Under the pieces are notes generated by a model. That model was not told the origin of the DNA and did not search any database. It was given only the letters and a program-made list of their open reading frames with translations. From contig CASDUB010000088.1 of NCBI GenBank assembly GCA_949283905.1, positions 1-8,514 of the forward strand: DNA of 8,514 bases. The letters are read 5' to 3'. Shown one piece after another: positions 1-5,907 of this stretch. The stretch's first letter is position 1, and each line of letters starts with the position of its first letter. Origin of the DNA: an uncultured Lachnospiraceae bacterium (GTDB lineage: Bacteria > Bacillota > Clostridia > Lachnospirales > Lachnospiraceae). The position numbers and the translations under genes are program-made.

Positions 1-1119
1 ACACGTATCAAAGCAGCCCTCCCAACTATCAATAAACTTCTTTCAGAGGGAGCAAAAGTAATCCTCTGTTCACATCTCGGAAAAGTTAAGAACGGACCGA
101 ACGAGAAAGAGTCTCTCGCTCCTGTTGCGGTAAGACTTGCCGAGAAACTCGGAAGACCTGTTAATTTTGTAGCTGATTACCATGTAACGGGCGAAGCTGC
201 TACAAAAGCGGTTAACGAGATGAAAGACGGAGATGTAGTTCTTCTTCAGAACACACGTTTCCGCGGCGCTGAAGAGACAAAGAACGGCGAAGAGTTCTCG
301 AAAGAACTTGCTGATCTTGCCGACGATTATGTATGCGATGCTTTCGGATCTTCACACAGAGCGCACGCATCAGTTGCAGGCGTAACAAAATACATTTCTG
401 CAAAAGGCGGAAGCAATGTAGTCGGATACCTTATGCAGAAAGAGATCGCTTTCCTTGGAAACGCAGTAGAAAATCCTGTACGTCCGTTTGTAGCGATCCT
501 CGGCGGAGCAAAAGTTGCCGATAAACTCAATGTTATCAACAACCTCCTTGAAAAATGCGATACGCTTATCATCGGCGGCGGAATGGCTTACACATTCCTT
601 AAAGCACAGGGCAAAGAGATCGGAAAATCAATGCTTGATGAGTCAAAGATCGATTACTGCAAAGAGATGATGGAAAAAGCTGAAAAGCTTGGCAAAAAAC
701 TTCTTCTTCCTATCGATACAACAGTTGTATCTGATTTCCCTGATCCTATCGACGCAAAAGTTGATGTTGAAATAGTTCCTTCAGATGCTATTCCTGCTGA
801 CAAAGAAGGACTTGATATCGGAACAGCAACAGCTAAACTTTATGCAGACGCTGTTAAAGAAGCTAAAACAGTCGTATGGAACGGACCTATGGGCGTATTT
901 GAGAATCCGACGCTTGCAGCCGGAACACTTGCGGTAGCAAAAGCAATGGCAGAAACAGACGCTACTACTATCATCGGAGGCGGTGATTCAGCGGCAGCCG
1001 TAAATCAGATGGGTCTGGCAGACAAGATGAGCCATATTTCAACAGGCGGCGGCGCTTCTCTCGAATTCCTTGAGGGAAAAGAGCTTCCGGGCGTTGCGGC
1101 AGCAGATGACAAATTATAA
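1..1119 (+). CDS. pgk: Phosphoglycerate kinase, 5'-truncated by window start
   Basis: Cytoplasmic glycolytic enzyme that transfers the acyl phosphate of 1,3-bisphosphoglycerate to ADP, giving 3-phosphoglycerate and ATP. The frame is open from base 1 (first codons read [10 protein letters not shown]) to the TAA at 1117-1119, giving 372 residues. Bacterial PGK is about 390-415 residues and this stretch normally begins near residue 36-38, so roughly the first 36 residues lie upstream. Visible motifs (window residue numbers): SHLGK at 24-28 (usually SHLGR), NTRF at 84-87, [12 protein letters not shown] at 113-124, GGAKVADK at 168-175, the nucleotide-binding GPMGVFE at 295-301, GGGDSAAA at 326-333 and GGGAS at 349-353. 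The ATG at 220 is internal and is not the start. Ile is almost always ATC here (one ATA seen at 772), unlike the genes after 2190, which suggests high expression. tpiA follows after a structured RNA element. Identity is near certain; only the N-terminus is unseen. Confidence 0.97.
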   Translation, partial: TRIKAALPTINKLLSEGAKVILCSHLGKVKNGPNEKESLAPVAVRLAEKLGRPVNFVADYHVTGEAATKAVNEMKDGDVVLLQNTRFRGAEETKNGEEFSKELADLADDYVCDAFGSSHRAHASVAGVTKYISAKGGSNVVGYLMQKEIAFLGNAVENPVRPFVAILGGAKVADKLNVINNLLEKCDTLIIGGGMAYTFLKAQGKEIGKSMLDESKIDYCKEMMEKAEKLGKKLLLPIDTTVVSDFPDPIDAKVDVEIVPSDAIPADKEGLDIGTATAKLYADAVKEAKTVVWNGPMGVFENPTLAAGTLAVAKAMAETDATTIIGGGDSAAAVNQMGLADKMSHISTGGGASLEFLEGKELPGVAAADDKL

Positions 1120-1290
1120 TGATACTAAGCTCGAAAAGCCATCATCCGATTGTGCTTGCACAAAGGAGGATGTATGGCCTTGAGAGCTGAACAAACATGA
1201 GAAATAAGCCATTTTTCTACGAAAAATGAGCGATTTCGAATGGTTGTAGTATTGCGAGAATGCGAAGCATGGAGCAATACGTAGCATCAT
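1119..1290 (+). ncRNA. Structured RNA between pgk and tpiA (candidate PGK RNA motif)
   Basis: Seen by eye: a four-way junction of about 172 nt. Closing stem 1119-1127 with 1282-1290 (8 pairs, one A-C mismatch). Arm 1 (1128-1188): 1128-1132/1184-1188, 1135-1136/1180-1181, 1138-1142/1174-1178, bulged T1173, 1143-1147/1168-1172, 1150-1154/1159-1163, CTTG tetraloop. Arm 2 (1191-1247): 1191-1194/1244-1247, 1196-1198/1240-1242, 1201-1205/1233-1237, 1208-1209/1230-1231, 1210-1217/1221-1228, loop TAC. Arm 3 (1249-1280): 1249-1255/1274-1280 and 1260-1263/1267-1270, loop GAA. GA opposes GA in four internal loops. Sheared G-A pairs form only on the + strand; the complement would give UC/UC. From memory, a predicted 'PGK RNA motif' from gut metagenomes lies between pgk and tpiA. 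The name therefore rests on context and recollection, not on a covariance-model search. It could act in cis on tpiA or pgk mRNA, or be a processed RNA; function is unknown. Confidence 0.7.
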
Positions 1291-1323
1291 GAAAATAATA
1301 TAAAAATTAAAATATAAAGAAAA

Positions 1324-1330
1324 AGAGAGG
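1324..1330 (+). promoter_or_regulatory. Ribosome binding site of tpiA
   Basis: Purine-rich AGAGAGG ends 8 bases before the ATG at 1339. It lies in an unstructured A/T-rich tract (1291-1338) that follows the junction RNA, so the tpiA start appears accessible when that RNA is folded as drawn. Inference: control of tpiA by direct sequestration of this site is not obvious from the fold. Confidence 0.6.
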
Positions 1331-1338
1331 ATAAACAA

Positions 1339-2091
1339 ATGGCAAGAAGAAAAATTATCGCCGGCAACTGGAAAATGAACATGACTCCGTCAGAGGCAGT
1401 TGCTCTTTGCGAAACATTAAAACCACTTGTAAATAATGACGAGGTAGACGTAGTATACTGCGTTCCTGCGATCGACATCGTTCCTGTTGTTGAAGCAGTT
1501 AAGGGAACAAACGTTGCTGTCGGCGCAGAGAACTTCTATATCGAGGACAAAGGCGCTTATACAGGAGAAATCTCAGCTCCGATGCTTATCGATGCAGGCG
1601 TTAAATATGTTATCATCGGACATTCAGAACGTCGTGAATATTTCGGAGAGGACGATGCATTCCTCAACGCAAAAGTTAAGAAAGCATTTGCTTCAGGACT
1701 TACACCTATCCTTTGCTGCGGAGAATCAAAAGAACTTCGTGAAAGAAACGCATACAAAGACTGGATCAACCTTCAGATCAAAGCTGATCTTGACGGAGTT
1801 ACAGCAGATCAGGTAGCTTCAATGGTTATCGCTTACGAGCCGATCTGGGCTATCGGAACAGGTCTTACAGCTACTGCAGATCAGGCACAGGAAGTTTGTG
1901 CTATGATCCGTAACACTATCGCTGAGATGTACGATGCTGCTACAGCAGAGGCAGTACGTATCCAGTACGGCGGATCTATGAACGCAGGAAATGCAGCAGA
2001 GCTTCTTTCAAAACCTGATATCGACGGAGGCCTTATCGGAGGAGCGGCTCTTAAACCTGATTTCGGAAAGATCGTAAATTATAATAAATAA
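1339..2091 (+). CDS. tpiA: Triosephosphate isomerase
   Basis: Interconverts dihydroxyacetone phosphate and glyceraldehyde 3-phosphate in glycolysis and gluconeogenesis; a cytoplasmic homodimer with a TIM-barrel fold. The full length of 250 residues is normal for the family. Catalytic residues are all present: Asn10 and Lys12 (GNWKMN at 9-14), His95 ([11 protein letters not shown] from 94) and Glu167 ([11 protein letters not shown], which also carries the flexible lid loop at about 168-177). The phosphate-binding segments QYGGSM (209-214) and GGLIGGAAL (230-238) are intact. The ATG start is set by the AGAGAGG site and by the conserved N-terminal [10 protein letters not shown]. Ile codons are ATC or ATT with no ATA noticed, and many Arg are CGT, consistent with strong expression. 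It is 219 bases downstream of pgk, separated by the structured RNA, and is followed by a hairpin terminator, so it is probably the last gene of the glycolytic transcript. Confidence 0.98.
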   Translation: MARRKIIAGNWKMNMTPSEAVALCETLKPLVNNDEVDVVYCVPAIDIVPVVEAVKGTNVAVGAENFYIEDKGAYTGEISAPMLIDAGVKYVIIGHSERREYFGEDDAFLNAKVKKAFASGLTPILCCGESKELRERNAYKDWINLQIKADLDGVTADQVASMVIAYEPIWAIGTGLTATADQAQEVCAMIRNTIAEMYDAATAEAVRIQYGGSMNAGNAAELLSKPDIDGGLIGGAALKPDFGKIVNYNK

Positions 2092-2110
2092 TTATATATG
2101 ATCATTAATT

Positions 2111-2138
2111 AAGGGAACTGTGAAAACGGTTCCCTTTT
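2111..2138 (+). terminator. Hairpin terminator after tpiA
   Basis: An 8-bp perfect stem (AAGGGAAC at 2111-2118 with GTTCCCTT at 2129-2136) with a 10-nt loop, ending in TTTT (2135-2138). It lies 19 bases after the tpiA stop. The T run is short, so termination may be partial and some read-through into priA is possible. TTAA flanks both sides. Confidence 0.65.
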
Positions 2139-2149
2139 AAGGTTATAAT
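2120..2149 (+). promoter_or_regulatory. Candidate sigma-A promoter for the priA operon
   Basis: A perfect -10 box TATAAT lies at 2144-2149. The best -35 is GTGAAA at 2120-2125 (4 of 6 matches to TTGACA) with an 18-base spacer. This -35 falls inside the loop of the upstream terminator, making a compact operon boundary. Predicted transcription start is near 2156, leaving a leader of about 35 nt. The call is inference from consensus only; the -35 is weak. Confidence 0.4.
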
Positions 2150-2191
2150 TATTAAGATCAAAAAATCGCAAAGGCAGATACGGATATATTA

Positions 2192-4429
2192 ATGAAGCAG
2201 TTATATGCAGACGTTATAGTAGATATTTCTATTGATAAATTAGATAAAACATTTCAGTACAGAGTGCCTGACGACTTAAGAGACAGGGTTCAGGAGGGAA
2301 GCAAAGTGTGCGTTCCGTTCGGAAACGGCGGCAGAATAGTGGACGGGTTTGTTGTTTCGCTTGACGATGTTCCTAAGATCGATACTGAACGAATAAAGGA
2401 TATAGAAGACTGTCCGGAAAATTATATCACCGCGGAGGAAAAACTTGTACATCTTGCGGCATGGATAAAAAGGACATACGGGTCGACGTTTATACAGGCG
2501 CTTAAAACTGTGCTTCCGGTAAAGGAAAAGAAGAAAGTAAAAGAAAAAAGGATCATTTTTTCTGAAGCAGATGTTGATGCACTGATAAAAGAAAGGGAAC
2601 TTTGCGAGAAAAAACATTATACGGCGAGGGCAAGATTTATAGACGCCCTCATAGAAAAAAAGTCATTTTCGTGGGAATATGCAGTTAAAGAATTAAAGAT
2701 CACACAGGCGCTTATAAATTCAATGCAGGAAAAAAGACTGATAGGAATTTCAAGAAGTGCCGAATACAGAAAAGCTCTGCCCGGAAATTTGAACATAAAT
2801 AATATGGGATGCGTTACGCATGAATTAAGCGGAATACAGAAGGAAGTCTATGAAGGCATAAAAGAAGAATTTAACAGTGAAAAGCCAAGGCCGTGCCTTA
2901 TAAGAGGAGTTACGGGAAGCGGCAAAACTTATATCTATATGCAATTGATAAAAGATGTTATAGACTCAGGAAAACAGGCCATACTGCTTATTCCCGAAAT
3001 ATCTCTGACATGGCAGACGGTATCGAGATTTTATGAATGTTTCGGGGACAGAACCGCAGTGTTGCATTCTAAACTTTCAAAAGGCGAACGATCCGATCTG
3101 ATAGAAAGAGTGAAAAATAAAGAAGTATCGCTTGTCATAGGGCCTCGCTCAGCGCTTTTTACGCCGTTTGATGATCTGGGTATAATAATCATCGACGAAG
3201 AGCATGATTCTTCTTATCAAAGCGAGAAAACTCCGAGGTATCATGCGCGGGAAACGGCTGTTTACAGGGCTCAGACAGAAAATGCTAATGTAGTGCTCGG
3301 TTCCGCGACGCCGTCCATAAGCACGAGATATCGATGCGAGACAGGCGACTATGCGCTCTTTGAACTGGAAGACCGTTTCGCGGGAGCAACCGTGCCTTTT
3401 GTTAAAATTGTCGATATGCGCGAGGAACTTAAGAAGGGCAGAAAATCTGTTTTAAGTGAGGAATTGGAAAAAGCGATCGGACAGAGACTTGAAAATAAAG
3501 AGCAGGTCATGCTCTTTTTGAACAGAAGAGGCCATACGGGATTTATTTCCTGCAGGTCATGCGGCAATGTCATCAAATGTCCCCATTGCGATGTTTCGCT
3601 GACGTTGCACAACAATCACATGCTTATGTGTCATTATTGCGGATATTCACAGCCTATGGTAAAGAACTGCCCTGATTGCGGTTCTAAATATATAGGCGGT
3701 TTTAAAATAGGAACACAACAGGTTGAAGAGGTACTCCATAAAAAATTCCCCGGCGCCCGTATTTTAAGAATGGACAGGGATACCGTGGGAGCGAAAGAAA
3801 GCTACGAGAAGATACTCGGCGGATTTTCAAAAGGAGAAGCCGATATCCTTGTGGGGACGCAGATGATCGTAAAAGGTCATGATTTTCCGAATGTTACTCT
3901 TGTCGGCGTCATTGCTGCGGATACTGCGCTTTACGCACAGGATTACGGCGCAGCAGAGGGGGCGTTTCAGCTTCTTGTGCAGGCTGTAGGACGAGCAGGC
4001 AGGGGAAAAGTAAGGGGAACAGGCATAATACAGACGTATAATCCCGAACATTACGCGATCGAAGCGGCAAAAACGCAGGATTATGAAACTTTTTATAAAG
4101 AAGAGATTGCAAATAGAAGGATAATGAGGTACCCTCCTATAAGCTGCCTTTTATCAATACACGGAAGCGCTAAGGAAGAGGAACATCTTCAAAATGCGAT
4201 GAATTATATAAAGAAATATCTGGAAAAGATCCGTCTTAGAGATCAGATACAGATACTCGGGCCTGTCTATGAAAGCATAGCGAAGCTGCAGGATCAGTAC
4301 AGGATGGTTATTTATATAAAAAATGCGGATATTTCCGATATTATAAAAATGAGACAGTACACAGAAAAATATATTTCTATCAACAGCGGATTTAATGATA
4401 TTAACATTCAATTTTCGCTCAACAATTAA
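2192..4429 (+). CDS. priA: Primosomal protein N' (replication restart helicase PriA)
   Basis: Superfamily 2 3'-5' DNA helicase that recognises stalled or repaired forks and starts reloading of the replicative helicase. The 745 residues match the family. Order: N-terminal 3'-DNA-binding domain (about 1-105, opening YADVIVDISIDKLDKTFQY), winged-helix-like linker (about 110-200), helicase lobe 1 with Walker A GVTGSGKT (239-246), DEEH (335-338) and SAT (371-373), then a zinc domain with eight cysteines (454, 457, 463, 466, 480, 483, 493, 496; two Zn sites). Lobe 2 carries VGTQMIVKGHDFPNV (554-568) and QAVGRAGRG (597-605), followed by the C-terminal domain. No key residue is missing. The ATG at 2192 is chosen because the conserved N-terminus begins there, although its Shine-Dalgarno is poor (only CGGA about 7 bases upstream; AAAGG is 17 away). 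It heads the run priA-def-fmt-rsmB-rlmN. Confidence 0.98.
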   Translation: MKQLYADVIVDISIDKLDKTFQYRVPDDLRDRVQEGSKVCVPFGNGGRIVDGFVVSLDDVPKIDTERIKDIEDCPENYITAEEKLVHLAAWIKRTYGSTFIQALKTVLPVKEKKKVKEKRIIFSEADVDALIKERELCEKKHYTARARFIDALIEKKSFSWEYAVKELKITQALINSMQEKRLIGISRSAEYRKALPGNLNINNMGCVTHELSGIQKEVYEGIKEEFNSEKPRPCLIRGVTGSGKTYIYMQLIKDVIDSGKQAILLIPEISLTWQTVSRFYECFGDRTAVLHSKLSKGERSDLIERVKNKEVSLVIGPRSALFTPFDDLGIIIIDEEHDSSYQSEKTPRYHARETAVYRAQTENANVVLGSATPSISTRYRCETGDYALFELEDRFAGATVPFVKIVDMREELKKGRKSVLSEELEKAIGQRLENKEQVMLFLNRRGHTGFISCRSCGNVIKCPHCDVSLTLHNNHMLMCHYCGYSQPMVKNCPDCGSKYIGGFKIGTQQVEEVLHKKFPGARILRMDRDTVGAKESYEKILGGFSKGEADILVGTQMIVKGHDFPNVTLVGVIAADTALYAQDYGAAEGAFQLLVQAVGRAGRGKVRGTGIIQTYNPEHYAIEAAKTQDYETFYKEEIANRRIMRYPPISCLLSIHGSAKEEEHLQNAMNYIKKYLEKIRLRDQIQILGPVYESIAKLQDQYRMVIYIKNADISDIIKMRQYTEKYISINSGFNDINIQFSLNN

Positions 4430-4434
4430 AGGAG
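4428..4434 (+). promoter_or_regulatory. Ribosome binding site of def
   Basis: AAAGGAG overlaps the last two bases of the priA stop codon and ends 9 bases before the def ATG at 4444. It fixes the def start and suggests that ribosomes ending priA could reload on def. Confidence 0.75.
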
Positions 4435-4443
4435 ACTTGTTTT

Positions 4444-4947
4444 ATGGCACTTAGAAAAATAAGATACTGGGGCGATCCTGTGCTCACGAAGGTTTGCCGT
4501 CCGGTGGATAAGGTTACGGAAAAGATAAAAGATCTTGTAGAGGATATGTTTGAGACGATGTACGACGCGTTCGGAGTAGGACTTGCGGCTCCTCAGGTAG
4601 GCGTGCTCAAAAGAATCGTTGTGATCGATGCGGGACTTGAAGAACCGGATCCGCATGTTCTTATAAATCCGGAGATAATTGAAATGTCGGAAGAAACGCA
4701 GACGGGACCGGAAGGCTGCCTGAGCGTTCCCGGCAAAAACGGCGATGTTACAAGACCCATGAGGGTTAAAGTTAAAGCTTACGATCTTGATATGAATGAA
4801 TTTGTGCTTGAAGGAGCAGGACTTCTTGCAAGAGCCATATGTCATGAGTGTGAACACCTTGACGGAAAACTCTATGTGTCAAAGGTTGAAGGTGAATTAA
4901 GGGACAATCCGACAGAACCTGAAGATGAAGCGGAGGAGGAAGCATGA
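4444..4947 (+). CDS. def: Peptide deformylase
   Basis: Metalloenzyme (usually Fe2+) that removes the formyl group from the N-terminal Met of nascent proteins at the ribosome exit. The three family motifs are present: GVGLAAPQVG (44-53), EGCLS (90-94, metal ligand Cys92) and HECEH (134-138, metal ligands His134 and His138, catalytic Glu135). The Glu at 137 replaces the more usual Asp and should be tolerated. The 167 residues are normal, apart from an acidic C-terminal tail, EPEDEAEEEA (158-167). The GAG-GAG codons of that tail are also the Shine-Dalgarno of fmt. The gene follows priA by 14 bases and overlaps fmt by 4 bases (ATGA), so translation of the two is probably coupled. That fits their opposing steps on formyl-Met. 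Confidence 0.97.
   Translation: MALRKIRYWGDPVLTKVCRPVDKVTEKIKDLVEDMFETMYDAFGVGLAAPQVGVLKRIVVIDAGLEEPDPHVLINPEIIEMSEETQTGPEGCLSVPGKNGDVTRPMRVKVKAYDLDMNEFVLEGAGLLARAICHECEHLDGKLYVSKVEGELRDNPTEPEDEAEEEA
4932..4939 (+). promoter_or_regulatory. Ribosome binding site of fmt inside the def 3' end
   Basis: GGAGGAGG lies within the last codons of def and ends 4 bases before the fmt ATG at 4944. It encodes part of Def's acidic tail in the overlapping reading. Confidence 0.75.
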
Positions 4948-5882
4948 ATATAATTTTCATGGGGACTCCTGATTTTGCGGCGGAGATATTGGAAGCGCTC
5001 GTAAAGAGCAGACACAAAGTCAAACTTGTCGTAAGCCAGCCGGATAAAGCTAAAGGAAGAAGCAAAGAGCTTGTCCCCACTGAGGTAAAAGCGGCTGCGC
5101 TTCGTGAAAATCTTCCTGTTTTTCAGCCGGAAAAAATGAAGACGCAGGAGACGTTTGACGAGCTGAAAAAATATGACGCCGATATTATAGTTGTGGCGGC
5201 ATACGGAAGGATAATACCTAAGAATATTCTTGAGCTTCCGAAATACGGATGCATTAATCTTCATGCATCGCTTTTGCCTAAATACAGAGGGGCGGCTCCG
5301 ATACAGTGGGCTGTTCTCGACGGAGAAGAAAAAACAGGCGTGACAGTTCAGCAAATGAATGAAGGTCTCGATACGGGAGATATAATCAGCGTTAAAGAGT
5401 GTGTTATCGACAAAAAGGAAACTTCCGAGTCTCTTTTTGAAAAGCTGGCCAAACTGGGAGCTTCTCTTATTGTGGAGACGCTTGATAAGATAGAAAACGG
5501 CGAAACAAAACCGATACCGCAGCCTGAGATGAGTCCTACGCCTTACGCCAGAATGATATCGAAGAACGACGGAAAGATCGACTGGAACTGGGACGCCGAA
5601 AAGATAGAAAGATGGGTGCGCGGCATGAATTCATGGCCGGGAGCATTTACATTTGCAGGAAAAAATATTGTAAAGATCTGGGACTGTGAGATTGTGAATA
5701 AAGATACGGCTGATAAGCCCGGAACGATCACAAAAGCCGATAAAAACGGCCTTTTTGTTCAGACCGGAAAAGGTCAGATAAGCATAACGGAACTTCAGAT
5801 CCAGGGCAAAAAGAGAATGGCCTTTGACGCTTTTCTGCGCGGATGCAGATGGGAAGTGGGAATGAGATTTGAAGAAGAGTAA
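4944..5882 (+). CDS. fmt: Methionyl-tRNA formyltransferase
   Basis: Formylates Met on initiator tRNA using 10-formyltetrahydrofolate, a cytoplasmic step of translation initiation. The 312 residues are the family length. The N-terminal formyltransferase domain (about 1-190) opens with MNIIFMGTPDFA and carries the catalytic triad in INLHASLLPKYRGAAPIQWA (104-123): Asn105 and His107, with Asp143 in GLDTGDI. The loop SQPDKAKGRSKEL (31-43) matches the tRNA-acceptor loop of the family. The C-terminal domain (about 205-312) carries WPGAFTF and a terminal GCRWEVGMRFE. The start is fixed by the ATGA overlap with def and the GGAGGAGG site. The intergenic gap to rsmB is 22 bases. In several Clostridia a small zinc-peptidase gene of the YugP type sits at this place; it is absent here. 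Confidence 0.98.
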   Translation: MNIIFMGTPDFAAEILEALVKSRHKVKLVVSQPDKAKGRSKELVPTEVKAAALRENLPVFQPEKMKTQETFDELKKYDADIIVVAAYGRIIPKNILELPKYGCINLHASLLPKYRGAAPIQWAVLDGEEKTGVTVQQMNEGLDTGDIISVKECVIDKKETSESLFEKLAKLGASLIVETLDKIENGETKPIPQPEMSPTPYARMISKNDGKIDWNWDAEKIERWVRGMNSWPGAFTFAGKNIVKIWDCEIVNKDTADKPGTITKADKNGLFVQTGKGQISITELQIQGKKRMAFDAFLRGCRWEVGMRFEEE

Positions 5883-5890
5883 TCTGTGTT

Positions 5891-5907
5891 AAAGGAGAAC
5901 TTCATTG
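5891..5907 (+). promoter_or_regulatory. Ribosome binding site and TTG start of rsmB
   Basis: AAAGGAG (5891-5897) is followed after 7 bases by TTG (5905-5907). No in-frame ATG or GTG lies between the site and the conserved NusB-like region, and the nearby ATG at about 5917 is out of frame. The site therefore decides a TTG start. Confidence 0.75.

Noticed and set aside
1147..1168. Kink-turn in arm 1: tandem G-A pairs next to a bulge.
   Set aside because: The bulge is 2 nt (A1164-G1165) in the fold drawn, not the canonical 3, and no standard kink-turn consensus follows. It stays a possibility only if pair 1150-1163 opens.
1119..1290. The inverted-repeat ends ATGATaCTA/TAGcATCAT suggested a MITE-like mobile repeat.
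   Set aside because: No flanking direct repeat was seen, the G-A loops favour a + strand RNA, and the position between pgk and tpiA fits a fixed RNA element better. A genome search for dispersed copies would settle it.
1291..1320. TATA-like A/T runs that could be a promoter for tpiA.
   Set aside because: The tract is low-complexity A/T and I found no convincing -35 at proper spacing, since the upstream bases belong to arm 3 and the closing stem.
1120..1338. T-box or other well-known riboswitch class upstream of tpiA.
   Set aside because: I saw no T-box TGGNACC sequence, no intrinsic terminator before tpiA, and no aptamer core I recognise.
1114..1478. Reverse-strand open frames across the pgk-tpiA spacer.
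   Set aside because: They are rich in Phe/Ser/Ile, have no recognisable domain or good ribosome binding site, and lie antisense to the structured RNA and tpiA.
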